Below, in pieces: positions 53,678-62,270 of a DNA stretch of 64,000 bases. Source of the stretch: Bordetella pertussis 18323 (GTDB lineage: Bacteria > Pseudomonadota > Gammaproteobacteria > Burkholderiales > Burkholderiaceae_B); NCBI RefSeq assembly GCF_000306945.1, contig NC_018518.1, positions 124,001 through 188,000 of the forward strand, read 5' to 3'. Position numbers and translations under genes: made by a program. Position 1 is the first letter of the stretch. Each line of letters starts with the position of its first letter. The notes under the pieces were generated by a model that ran no database searches, was not told the origin of the DNA, and saw nothing but the letters and a program-made list of their open reading frames with translations.

Positions 53678-54964
53678 ATGGGCCGCGGCGTCTATACCCT
53701 GGCGTTGCGGGGCCTGGCGCCGTTGATCTGGCTATGGATGTGGCGCCGCGCGCGGCGCGCGGGCGGCCAGTGGGAGTTGTTCGCGCCGGCCCGCTTCGGT
53801 CGCGCCGGCGCGCGCGCGCCCGCGCCGCTGGCCGCGCCGGTCTGGGTGCATGCGGTCAGCCTGGGCGAGACGCGCGCGGCGCAGCCGCTGGTCCAGGCCC
53901 TGCTGGAGCGTGGCCTGCCCGTCCTGTTGACCCATACCACCGCCACCGGCCGGGCCGAGGGCGAGCGCCTGTTCGGTGCGGCGATCGGACGCGGGCAATT
54001 GCAGCAAGCCTGGCTGCCCTACGATTTTCCTGGCGCGACGCGGCGCTTCCTGGCGCGCCATGCGCCTCGCTGCGGTTTGCTGATGGAGCGGGAAGTCTGG
54101 CCCAATCTGCTGGCGGCGGCGCGCGCGCAGGGGGTGCCGATGGCGCTGGTCAGCGCGCGCTTTTCCGCTTCGTCGCTGCGCCAGGCCGGCTGGCTGGGCC
54201 AGGCGCTGCGTGAGGCCCTGGCGGGCCTGGACCGGGTGCTGGCGCAGACCGACGAGGATGGCGCGCGCCTGTGCCAGGCCGGTGCGAATGCCTACACGGT
54301 GACCGGCAGCCTGAAGTTCGACGTGGCGCTGCCCGAGGCGCAATTGCGGGTCGGACACGCCTGGGCCGGGGCGACGGGCCGGCCCGTGATTGCGCTGGCG
54401 AGCACGCGCGAGGGCGAGGACGCCATGTTCATCGAGGCGATCGGCGCCTTGCAGGCGCATCGCGCCGCCACGCCGCGGCCGCTGATCCTGCTGATTCCTC
54501 GCCATCCCCAGCGTTTCGACGAGGCGGCCGCCCAGTTGCAGGCGGCCGGCCTGGCCTATGCGCGGCGCTCGGCCGGCTCGGGCGAGCCCGGACCGCATAT
54601 CGACGTACTGCTGGGCGATACCCTGGGCGAGATGCCGTTCTACTACGCGGCCGCCGATGTTGCCATCGTGGGGGGCAGCTTCGCCAGGCTGGGCGGGCAG
54701 AACCTGATCGAAGCCTGCGCGGCCGGCACGCCGGTCATCGTCGGCCCGCATACGTTCAATTTCAAGGATGCCGCCCGGGACGCCATTGCGGCGGGGGCGG
54801 CGCTGCGTGCGCCCGACGCGCGCACCGCGCTCGATTGGGCGCTGCAGCTGCTGGCCGAGCCGGCACGCCGGCAGGCCATGAGCGAGGCCGCGCGCGCCTG
54901 GACCGCCGCGCATGCCGGCGCCACGCGGCGCACGCTGGACGCGCTGGAGGATTGGCTGGGATAG
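53678..54964 (+). CDS. waaA: Kdo transferase
   Basis: 428 residues, GT30 family, start MGRGVYTLALRGLAPLIWLWMW, which anchors it to the inner membrane. WVHAVSLGETRAAQPLVQALLERG contains the catalytic Glu; VTGSLKFDVALPE, LIPRHPQRF and ADVAIVGGSFARLGGQNLIEACAAGTPVIVGPHTFNF are the donor-site motifs. It transfers Kdo to lipid IVA. Operon with waaC. Confidence 0.93.
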   Translation: MGRGVYTLALRGLAPLIWLWMWRRARRAGGQWELFAPARFGRAGARAPAPLAAPVWVHAVSLGETRAAQPLVQALLERGLPVLLTHTTATGRAEGERLFGAAIGRGQLQQAWLPYDFPGATRRFLARHAPRCGLLMEREVWPNLLAAARAQGVPMALVSARFSASSLRQAGWLGQALREALAGLDRVLAQTDEDGARLCQAGANAYTVTGSLKFDVALPEAQLRVGHAWAGATGRPVIALASTREGEDAMFIEAIGALQAHRAATPRPLILLIPRHPQRFDEAAAQLQAAGLAYARRSAGSGEPGPHIDVLLGDTLGEMPFYYAAADVAIVGGSFARLGGQNLIEACAAGTPVIVGPHTFNFKDAARDAIAAGAALRAPDARTALDWALQLLAEPARRQAMSEAARAWTAAHAGATRRTLDALEDWLG

Positions 54965-54980
54965 CCCGCCGTGCGGTTCG

Positions 54981-55136
54981 TCAGGGCCGCAGCACCTTGA
55001 CCTGGTCGGCCTTCATTTCCTGGTTCAGGCGAGCGGCGTCGCGTCCTTCGTCGGCGGGACGCAGGCCCAGCCAGCCCTGGCCCAGCGCATAGACCCACAG
55101 GTTGGCCGCGACGATCAGGAGGAACAGGATGCGCAT
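54981..55136 (-). CDS. 51-residue membrane peptide beside coaX
   Basis: MRILFLLIVAANLWVYALGQ, then WLGLRPADEGRDAARLNQEMKADQVKVLRP. One membrane helix followed by a polar tail. In related beta-proteobacteria a gene at this place begins in the same way but continues into a SPOR domain; here it stops after the QEMKADQVKVL motif. It ends 17 bases from waaA, convergently. It follows coaX by 24 bases on the same strand. Confidence 0.7.
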   Translation of the reverse strand: MRILFLLIVAANLWVYALGQGWLGLRPADEGRDAARLNQEMKADQVKVLRP

Positions 55137-55160
55137 GGGAAATCCGCCGGGTGTGGGGGG

Positions 55161-55964
55161 TCAGGCCGTTGGCGCGCCTTGCGCGGCGAGCGCCGCCAGG
55201 CCGTCGAGCACGGGGCTGTCGAGGTAAGTGGGCTGCGGCGTGGCGCCGAAGGCGGCGCCGGTGACCGCCAGCAGGCGCTCGGCTTCCTGCCGCACTTCGG
55301 GCCACCCGCCGCCGGCGACATAGATCTCCGGCGCCTGGCCGTAGCGTTGGCGGCCGGCCAGCCATTGCCGCACGATCGCGCCGGCCTGGGCGGCGGCGAT
55401 GCCGCTGGCGATGGCCTGATGGGTGTCGATGGGGTAGTCGGCCACCAGGCCGTCGGCCAGGGGCAGGTGGGCGGTGCCGTAGGCCAGCGCGCCGCGCATC
55501 ATGGCGGGGCCGGGCAGGATCAGCCCGCCGGGAAAGACATTGTCGGGCCCGATGGTGTCCAGCGTGGTGGCCGTGCCGAAACTGGCCACCAGCAGCGGCG
55601 GGTGCACGGACGGCTGGCGCGCCAGCACGCCCACCATGCACGCCCAGCGGTCGGCGCCCAGTTGGTCGGGATTGCGATAGCCGTTGCGCAGCCCCATGGC
55701 CAGGGGCTGGGCCCGCAGCCACCGGATGTCGCAACCGCCCGCGCGCAGCGTGGCGGCAATGGCTTCGCCGCGGGCAAGCCCGGCGACGTTCACGCCCAGC
55801 GCCCGTTGCGGGCGCCTGGGCAGGGTGGCCAGCCAGCGGCCCAGCGCGTCCAGGTCGAGATTGTCGAAGGCGACGGGGGCGGGCTCGCGCGCCGCCTGCG
55901 GCGCGTCCGGGTCAAACCAGCCGACTTTGAGGCGGCTGTTGCCGGAGTCGATGAGGATAATCAT
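55161..55964 (-). CDS. coaX: type III pantothenate kinase (Baf)
   Basis: 267 residues, ASKHA fold: [18 protein letters not shown] (phosphate 1), [18 protein letters not shown] (CoaX motif) and [28 protein letters not shown]. It phosphorylates pantothenate, the first step of CoA synthesis, and is K+ dependent. In B. pertussis this gene was first described as baf, a Bvg accessory factor needed for ptx expression in E. coli. It overlaps the birA stop by four bases. Confidence 0.92.
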   Translation of the reverse strand: MIILIDSGNSRLKVGWFDPDAPQAAREPAPVAFDNLDLDALGRWLATLPRRPQRALGVNVAGLARGEAIAATLRAGGCDIRWLRAQPLAMGLRNGYRNPDQLGADRWACMVGVLARQPSVHPPLLVASFGTATTLDTIGPDNVFPGGLILPGPAMMRGALAYGTAHLPLADGLVADYPIDTHQAIASGIAAAQAGAIVRQWLAGRQRYGQAPEIYVAGGGWPEVRQEAERLLAVTGAAFGATPQPTYLDSPVLDGLAALAAQGAPTA

Positions 55965-56803
55965 GCTTGGGGCCGGATCGAAATTTCGCCGACGGAGACG
56001 GGCCGCATTCCATCGGCAGCCTGCACCAGCAAGCGGCCATGGTCGTCCACGCCGCTGGCCGCGCCGGTGTAGAGGATTTCGCCGCGATCGATCACGTTGA
56101 CCGGGCGCCCGGCCAGGGCATCGACCCGGGCGAAGCGCGCGCCGAAGGCGCCAAAGCCCTCCTGCTGCAGCGTATGCGCGGCGTCTTGCCAGGCCCGCGC
56201 CACGGCGGCGACCAGGTCGGCCGCCGCGTCCGGACCTTTTTCGCCGGGGCCGGCGACGTCATTCCAGTCGGCCACGGAACGCTGCAGCGCCTGCGACAGC
56301 GCATCGCCGCCATGCAGGTTCAGGCCCATGCCGATGACGACGGCGTGGCCCGTGCCGGCCGGGTTGCGGACCGATTCGACCAGCACGCCGGCCAGCTTCG
56401 CGTCGTGCCACTGCACGTCGTTGGGCCACTTCACCAGCAGGCCGGCGGGTTGGCCGACCAGTTGGCGCAGCGCTTCGCAGGCAGCCATGCCGGCCAGCGG
56501 CGACAGCGCGGGCAGTTGCGACGGCGGCAGGTCCACGTCGAAGGCGCACGAGAACATCAGGGCCGCGCCCACCCGGTTTTGCCAGGGGCGGCCGGCGCGG
56601 CCGCGTCCGGTTTCCTGCAGGTGCGCGCCGAGCAGGCACGGCCGCGCCCCGCCGCCGGCGCGTGCGCGCGCCAGCAGGTCGGCGTTGGTCGAGCCGGTGC
56701 TTCCGACCCAGGAGATATCCCGGAATGCAGGCAGGCGAGCGGCGATGGCCCGGGCCAGCGCAGCGGGCTCGGGCAGCGAGAGGGAACGGACTTCGGCTGA
56801 CAT
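55961..56803 (-). CDS. birA: biotin-protein ligase
   Basis: 280 residues. Catalytic motifs [59 protein letters not shown] and [15 protein letters not shown]. There is no N-terminal helix-turn-helix, so it is a ligase only, not the bio repressor. It attaches biotin to acetyl-CoA carboxylase. The start at 56803 gives the shortest sensible N terminus. Confidence 0.92.
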   Translation of the reverse strand: MSAEVRSLSLPEPAALARAIAARLPAFRDISWVGSTGSTNADLLARARAGGGARPCLLGAHLQETGRGRAGRPWQNRVGAALMFSCAFDVDLPPSQLPALSPLAGMAACEALRQLVGQPAGLLVKWPNDVQWHDAKLAGVLVESVRNPAGTGHAVVIGMGLNLHGGDALSQALQRSVADWNDVAGPGEKGPDAAADLVAAVARAWQDAAHTLQQEGFGAFGARFARVDALAGRPVNVIDRGEILYTGAASGVDDHGRLLVQAADGMRPVSVGEISIRPQA

Positions 56804-56901
56804 GGGCGCGATTGTAATGGCACCCATTGCGGGGGCGGGACGTATATCATTCGTTACGATCGTTCGAATTTCTGTGTATCCGTGCATTTCCGCGATTGCC
56901 T

Positions 56902-58032
56902 ATGCCTAGTTTGCCGAGTACCGCCGGCGCCGCCACATTGTCGTTGACGCTAGACCATGGCGTCTGCCATGTGTCGGGCGACTGGTCCATGCAGGCGCTG
57001 GCTGCTCCGGGCGAAGTGGAGCGCCGCCGCGCCGCGCTGGCCCGCGTCGACCCCGACCAGCGCTGGGACTTGCGCGGGGTCGAGCGGCTGGACACCATCG
57101 GGGCCCACCTGCTGTGGGGCGCCTGGGGGCAACAGTTGCCCGAGCGGGTGCGCTGGTCCGACGGACAGCGCGAGGTGTTTCAGACGCTGCAGCGCAACCG
57201 CGGCGAGGCGCTTCCCGCGCCGGCGCCGGCGGACCGCTGGGGCTGGCTGCGCGCGATCGGCGACGCCGTATTCGACGCCGGCCGCAATGGCCGCGCATTG
57301 GTCATCATGTTCGGCCAACTGGTGCTGGATCTGGGCGCCTTCCTGCGCCGCCCGTCGCGCGGGCCGTGGCGCGAGATTTCGGCGCAGGTCTACCGCACCG
57401 GCGCGCAGGCGCTGGGCATTACCGCCCTGGTCGGCTTCCTGATCGGCGTCGTGCTGTCCTATCTGTCGGCGCAGCAGCTGCAGATGTTCGGCGCCGACCG
57501 CTTCATCGTCCGTTTGCTGGGCGTTTCCATCGTGCGCGAGCTGGGGCCGGTGCTGGCGGCCATCCTGGTGGCGGGGCGATCCGGCTCGGCCATCACGGCC
57601 CAGATCGGCGTGATGCGGGTGACGCAGGAACTGGACGCCATGCTGGTGATGGGCATTTCGCATGGCCAGCGCCTGATCCTGCCGCGCGTGATCGCCCTGG
57701 CGATCACCATGCCGCTGCTGGTGGTCTGGACCGATGCCATGGCCCTGCTGGGCGGGATGCTGGCGGCGCAGATGCAGCTGGGCGTTTCGGCGCAATGGTT
57801 CCTGACCTCGCTGCCGGACGCCATTTCGCTGACCAATTACTGGATCGGCATGTTCAAGGGCGTGTCGTTCGGCATCCTGATCGCGCTGGTGGCCTGCCAT
57901 TTCGGCCTGTGCATCCAGCCCAATACCGAAAGCCTGGGGCGCGGCACCACCACGTCGGTGGTGACCTCGATCACGGGCGTCATCCTGGTCGACGCCCTGT
58001 ACGCCGTCATTTTCAGCTCGATAGGCATCTGA
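56902..58032 (+). CDS. mlaE: Mla-type lipid transport permease (MlaE) with STAS-like extension
   Basis: 376 residues. The first ~110 form a STAS-like domain (LSLTLDHGVCHVSGDWSMQAL, WDLRGVERLDTIGAHLLW), which in E. coli is the separate MlaB. The rest is an MlaE permease: LGITALVGFLIGVVLSYLSAQQLQMFG, IVRELGPVLAAILVAGRSGSAITAQIGVMRVTQELDAM. The complex moves phospholipid between the membranes. The stop and the MlaF start overlap (TGATG). Confidence 0.88.
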   Translation: MPSLPSTAGAATLSLTLDHGVCHVSGDWSMQALAAPGEVERRRAALARVDPDQRWDLRGVERLDTIGAHLLWGAWGQQLPERVRWSDGQREVFQTLQRNRGEALPAPAPADRWGWLRAIGDAVFDAGRNGRALVIMFGQLVLDLGAFLRRPSRGPWREISAQVYRTGAQALGITALVGFLIGVVLSYLSAQQLQMFGADRFIVRLLGVSIVRELGPVLAAILVAGRSGSAITAQIGVMRVTQELDAMLVMGISHGQRLILPRVIALAITMPLLVVWTDAMALLGGMLAAQMQLGVSAQWFLTSLPDAISLTNYWIGMFKGVSFGILIALVACHFGLCIQPNTESLGRGTTTSVVTSITGVILVDALYAVIFSSIGI

Positions 58033-58871
58033 TGGGCAGCGTGGCACAGCAAAACCTGTTCAGCGCGACCGACCTGGCCGTGGCGCCGGTCATCGCGGTA
58101 CGCGGCTTGCGCACGGCGTTCGGCGACCATGTCGTGCACGACAATCTGGACCTGTCGGTCTACCCGGGCGAGATCCTGGCGCTGGTGGGCGGCTCGGGCA
58201 CGGGCAAGACGGTGTTGCTGCGCCAGATCATCGGCCTGGAGCGGCCGGCCGCCGGCACCATCGAGGTGCTGGGCCGCCGGGTCCAGGAGCTTGAGCCGGC
58301 CGAGCGGCGGCGCCTGTCGCACCGCTGGGGCATGTTGTTCCAGGCCGGCGCGCTGTTTTCGTCGCTGTCGGTGTTCGACAATGTGGCCCTGCCGCTGCGC
58401 GAGCTGCGCACCGTGCCGGAAGACCTGGTGTGCGACGTGGTGATGTGCCGGCTGGCGATGGTGGGTCTGACGTCCAAGGACGCCGACAAGCGACCGGCCG
58501 ACCTGTCCGGCGGCATGGTCAAGCGGGTGGCGCTGGCGCGCGCCCTGTCGCTCGACCCCGAACTGCTGTTTCTCGACGAGCCGACGGCGGGCCTGGACCC
58601 CCTGCGCTCGGACGAATTCGTCGACCTGGTGCGCAGCCTGCATCGCCAGCTGGGATTCACGGTGGTCATGGTGACCCACGACCTCGATACCTTGCTGGCG
58701 CTGGCCACGCGCGTGGCGGTGTTGGCCGACAAGCGTGTGATCGTCTGCGATACCGTGCGGGAAGTGCTCAAGGTCGATCATCCTTTCATCCGCAGTTTCT
58801 TTCTGGGCGAGCGCGGCCGCCGCGCGCTGGGAGATCTTGCACCTAAGGAAACGGGCAATGGAAAACCGTAG
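58032..58871 (+). CDS. mlaF: Mla-type lipid transport ATPase (MlaF)
   Basis: 279 residues. Walker A GGSGTGKTV, signature LSGGMVKRVALARAL (the M after GG is typical of MlaF) and Walker B LLFLDEPTAGLDP. It energises the MlaE permease. Its 3' end overlaps the MCE gene by 14 bases. Confidence 0.9.
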   Translation: MGSVAQQNLFSATDLAVAPVIAVRGLRTAFGDHVVHDNLDLSVYPGEILALVGGSGTGKTVLLRQIIGLERPAAGTIEVLGRRVQELEPAERRRLSHRWGMLFQAGALFSSLSVFDNVALPLRELRTVPEDLVCDVVMCRLAMVGLTSKDADKRPADLSGGMVKRVALARALSLDPELLFLDEPTAGLDPLRSDEFVDLVRSLHRQLGFTVVMVTHDLDTLLALATRVAVLADKRVIVCDTVREVLKVDHPFIRSFFLGERGRRALGDLAPKETGNGKP

Positions 58872-59803
58872 TCATGCCCTGCTGGCGGGGCTGTTCACGC
58901 TGGCGTTGCTGGTTGCCGCCGCGCTGGTGGCCATATGGGTCGGGCGCGATCGCGCCGCCCTCAAGCCTTATGTCATCGTCTCGGCTACCTCGGTCAGCGG
59001 GCTGTCGGCCCAGTCCACCGTGCGCTACCAGGGCGTGCCGGTGGGCAAGGTGCAGTCGCTGGGCTTCAACCCCGACAAGCCGGCCCAGGTGCGCATCAGC
59101 ATCGGCGTGGCGCCCGATACTCCGATTACCGAGTCCACCTGGGCCGAGCTGGGCGTGCAGGGCGTGACGGGGCTGGGCAATATCGAGCTGCGCGACGACG
59201 GCACCTCGACCCGCCGGCTGGCGTCCAGCGCCGCCATGCCGGCCACCATCCCGCTGCGGCCGGGTTTTTTCCAGCGCTTCGAGCAGCGCGGCGGCGAGAT
59301 CCTGCACAACGTCGAGCAGGTGTCCGCGCGGCTCGAGCGCCTGCTCAGCAATGAGAATGTGCTGGCCACGACGGCCACGCTGCAGAACATCGCCGCCATC
59401 ACCACCGACCTGCGCCAGGCGGCGACCGACCTGCGGCCGGCGCTGGCGCAGGTGCCGCCGCTGGTCGATTCGCTGCAGGCGATGTCGCGCAACACCGGCC
59501 AGGCGGCCCAGGAGATCGCCGGCCTGGCACAGTCGGCCCGGCACGCTGGCGCGGCTGGATGCGCCCGATGGGCCGCTGGCCATGGCCACGCGCAGCATGC
59601 GCGATATTGCCTGGGCGGCCGCCCGCCTCGATGCGCAGACCCTGCCGGCGGTCTCCGGCATGGCCAGCAGCATCGATTCGGCGGCCCGCAGCGCCACGAC
59701 CACATTGCGGCGCGTGGGCGATACGCCCCAATCGTTGCTGTTCGGCCCGCCGCCCACCGTGCCCGGGCCGGGCGAGCCGGGTTTTGCCGGATTCGGGAGG
59801 TAA
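58858..59803 (+). pseudogene. MCE-domain lipid-binding protein (MlaD type), frameshifted
   Basis: The gene starts MENRSHALLAGLFTLALLVA, a membrane anchor, then an MCE domain (YVIVSATSVSGLSAQSTVRYQGVPVGKVQSLGFN, ELGVQGVTGLGNIELRDDG) and a long helix. After EIAGLAQSA the frame is lost: a run of three C at 59537-59539 appears to have gained one base. In the +1 frame the protein resumes GTLARLDAPDGPLAMATRSMRDIAW and ends GEPGFAGFGR at 59803. The frameshifted reading stays open to 61089 and would yield a 743-residue chimera. The MCE domain itself is intact, so partial function is possible. Confidence 0.75.
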
Positions 59804-60406
59804 ATGGATATGAAGAAGGCCATCATCGTGTTGTCGGCCCTGCTGCTGGCCGGCTGCGGCGCCGGCCGCATGGCCGCGCCGCCGGCGCTGTTCGACCTGG
59901 GCGCCGACGTGGCGGCCACGCCCGCCTTGCCGGCGCGTCAGCCGATCGTGCTGGCGTTCGAGGCGGTGCCGTATCTGTCCGATACCGGCGTGATCTGGCG
60001 GGTGGGCGACAGCGCCAGCCCGCATGCCTACGCACGCTCGCGCTGGGCGAGCGCGCCGGCCGAGCTGGTGCGCCAGCGCCTGGTCGAGCGCCTGTCGCAC
60101 CAGGGGCCGGTGCTGGGCGCCGGCATGGGCGCGGGCCTGGCGCAGGTGCAGGTCACGCTGACGTTCGAGCAAGTCTTCGCCGCCGACGGGCAGGCCAGCG
60201 TCGGCCATGTGGCGATGCAGGCCGTGTTGCTGCAGGATCGCCAGGTGGTCGGCCAGGTGCGGATCGCGCGCGAAGCGCCGGCCGCCACCCAGGATGCCGC
60301 CGGCGGCGTGCAGGCCTTGCGCCAGGCCACCGATGCCGCGGCCGACGAGCTGGCCGGCTGGCTGGCCGGCCGCGTCGCGGCCGCCGGCGCGCGCGCCGGC
60401 AGTTAA
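59804..60406 (+). CDS. ABC-transport auxiliary lipoprotein (PqiC/YmbA-like)
   Basis: 200 residues. Lipobox LLAGC follows KKAIIVLSAL, so it is a lipoprotein. The body (QPIVLAFEAVPYLSDTGVIWRVGD, AYARSRWASAPAELVRQRLVERLS) matches the ABC-type transport auxiliary family that accompanies MCE systems and sits at the outer membrane. It begins directly after the MCE gene, so the operon is a complete MlaEFD-plus-lipoprotein set. Confidence 0.8.
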   Translation: MDMKKAIIVLSALLLAGCGAGRMAAPPALFDLGADVAATPALPARQPIVLAFEAVPYLSDTGVIWRVGDSASPHAYARSRWASAPAELVRQRLVERLSHQGPVLGAGMGAGLAQVQVTLTFEQVFAADGQASVGHVAMQAVLLQDRQVVGQVRIAREAPAATQDAAGGVQALRQATDAAADELAGWLAGRVAAAGARAGS

Positions 60407-60435
60407 CATGGCCTTTTGTTCCACTTAGTTCCGTC

Positions 60436-61089
60436 ATGTCCGCACGTACCGAAACCCAAGTATTCACTGGCGCCGCCGGCAGCATCGACTGCGCCATCGA
60501 TTGGCCCGCCCATGCGCCGCGCGGCTGGGCGCTGGTGTTGCACCCGCACTCGCTGCAAGGCGGCGCGCGCGACAACAAGGTGGTCACCACCGTGGCGCGC
60601 GCCTGCGTGCAGCATGGGCTGGCCGCGGTGCGGCCGAATTTCCGCGGCGTGGGCGAGTCGGCCGGCGAGTTCGACAAGTCGATCGGCGAGACCGAAGACA
60701 TGCTGGCGCTGGTGGCGCAGGTGCGCGAACGCTACCCGGAATTCGCCGCGTCGCCGTGGGTGCTGGGCGGCTTCTCGTTCGGCACCGCGGTCGCGGCGCA
60801 GACCTATGCGGCCCTGGCCGCGTCCGGCGATCCGTCGCTGCCGCGCGCGCTGATGCTGATGGGGCCGGCGGTCAACCGTTTCGAGCGTTCGGCCACCGAG
60901 GTGCCGGCCGATACCTTGCTGGTGCATGGCGAAGTGGACGACGTGGTGCCGCTGGCCGAAGCCCTGGAATGGGCGCGGCCGCGCTCCCTGCCGGTGGTGG
61001 TCGTGCCGGGGGCCTCGCACTTTTTCCACGGCAAGCTGCTGGTGCTGCGGCAACTGGTGCAGGACCGCCTTCGCATTGCGCTGGATTGA
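60436..61089 (+). CDS. alpha/beta hydrolase
   Basis: 217 residues, start MSARTETQVFTGAAGSID. WALVLHPHSLQGGARDNKVVTTVAR gives the oxyanion-hole region; the nucleophile elbow is GGFSFGTAVA; the acid and base are in LLVHGEVDDVVPLAEA and GASHFFHGK. Small dienelactone-hydrolase-like enzyme. The substrate is unknown. Confidence 0.8.
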   Translation: MSARTETQVFTGAAGSIDCAIDWPAHAPRGWALVLHPHSLQGGARDNKVVTTVARACVQHGLAAVRPNFRGVGESAGEFDKSIGETEDMLALVAQVRERYPEFAASPWVLGGFSFGTAVAAQTYAALAASGDPSLPRALMLMGPAVNRFERSATEVPADTLLVHGEVDDVVPLAEALEWARPRSLPVVVVPGASHFFHGKLLVLRQLVQDRLRIALD

Positions 61090-61168
61090 CCCGGCCCGCG
61101 TTGCATCACGTTGCATGTTTGTAAGCGCAACGGAACGTTCTCGTCAGGGACGTGTCGGATACGCTGCC

Positions 61169-61174
61169 TATAAT
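61169..61174 (+). promoter_or_regulatory. -10 element of a probable dacA promoter
   Basis: TATAAT exactly, 40 bases before the IS481 copy 6 flank. No good -35 is spaced upstream. Before the insertion it would have been about 55 bases upstream of the dacA ATG. Confidence 0.5.
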
Positions 61175-61219
61175 TGTGGGCCTCTACCTGCCCTGGCGGG
61201 CCCTACCTGAACTCCTAGC

Positions 61220-62262
61220 TGTGAAGATTCAATAGGTTGTATGCATGGTTCATCCGAACCGGATTTGAGAAACTGGAAATCGCCACCCCCCCAGTTCACT
61301 CAAGGAGCCCGGCCGGATGAACACCCATAAGCATGCCCGATTGACCTTCCTACGTCGACTCGAAATGGTCCAGCAATTGATCGCCCATCAAGTTTGTGTG
61401 CCTGAAGCGGCCCGCGCCTATGGGGTCACCGCGCCGACTGTGCGCAAATGGCTGGGCCGCTTCCTGGCTCAGGGCCAGGCGGGCTTGGCCGATGCGTCCT
61501 CGCGCCCGACGGTCTCGCCCCGAGCGATTGCGCCGGCCAAGGCGCTGGCTATCGTGGAGCTGCGCCGCAAGCGGCTGACCCAAGCGCGCATCGCCCAGGC
61601 GCTGGGCGTGTCAGCCAGCACCGTCAGCCGCGTCCTGGCCCGCGCCGGTCTGTCGCACCTGGCCGACCTGGAGCCGGCCGAGCCGGTGGTGCGCTACGAG
61701 CATCAGGCCCCCGGCGATCTGCTGCACATCGACATCAAGAAGCTGGGACGTATCCAGCGCCCTGGCCACCGGGTCACGGGCAACCGACGCGATACCGTTG
61801 AGGGGGCCGGCTGGGACTTCGTCTTCGTGGCCATCGATGACCACGCCCGCGTGGCCTTCACCGACATCCACCCCGACGAGCGCTTCCCCAGCGCCGTCCA
61901 GTTCCTCAAGGACGCAGTGGCCTACTACCAGCGCCTGGGCGTGACCATCCAGCGCTTGCTCACCGACAATGGCTCGGCCTTTCGCAGCCGCGCCTTCGCC
62001 GCGCTGTGCCATGAGCTGGGCATCAAGCACCGCTTTACCCGACCTTACCGCCCACAGACCAATGGCAAGGCCGAACGCTTCATCCAGTCGGCCTTGCGTG
62101 AGTGGGCTTACGCTCACACCTACCAGAACTCCCAACACCGAGCCGATGCCATGAAATCCTGGCTACACCACTACAACTGGCATCGACCCCACCAAGGCAT
62201 CGGGCGCGCTGTACCCATCTCCAGACTCAACCTGGACGAATACAACCTATTGACAGTTCACA
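61220..62262 (+). mobile_element. IS481: IS481 copy 6 (upstream of dacA)
   Basis: 1,043 bp, plus strand. Flanks CCTAGC (61214-61219) and ACTAGC (62263-62268) differ only in the first base, so this could be a simple insertion with one mutated flank. It places the dacA ATG eight bases from the element end. Confidence 0.98.
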
Positions 62263-62267
62263 ACTAG
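61317..62267 (+). CDS. IS481 transposase (copy 6)
   Basis: Same 316-residue DDE transposase (D139, D217, E253). The final Asn-TAG comes from the ACTAGC flank, and the stop is three bases from the dacA ATG, so ribosomes could pass from one to the other. Confidence 0.97.
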   Translation: MNTHKHARLTFLRRLEMVQQLIAHQVCVPEAARAYGVTAPTVRKWLGRFLAQGQAGLADASSRPTVSPRAIAPAKALAIVELRRKRLTQARIAQALGVSASTVSRVLARAGLSHLADLEPAEPVVRYEHQAPGDLLHIDIKKLGRIQRPGHRVTGNRRDTVEGAGWDFVFVAIDDHARVAFTDIHPDERFPSAVQFLKDAVAYYQRLGVTIQRLLTDNGSAFRSRAFAALCHELGIKHRFTRPYRPQTNGKAERFIQSALREWAYAHTYQNSQHRADAMKSWLHHYNWHRPHQGIGRAVPISRLNLDEYNLLTVHN

Positions 62268-62270
62268 CCG

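Noticed and set aside
58837..61089. 750-codon frame read as a single MCE-hydrolase fusion protein
   Set aside because: The middle third is out-of-phase reading of the MCE tail and the lipoprotein gene. It results from a one-base frameshift, not from a natural fusion.
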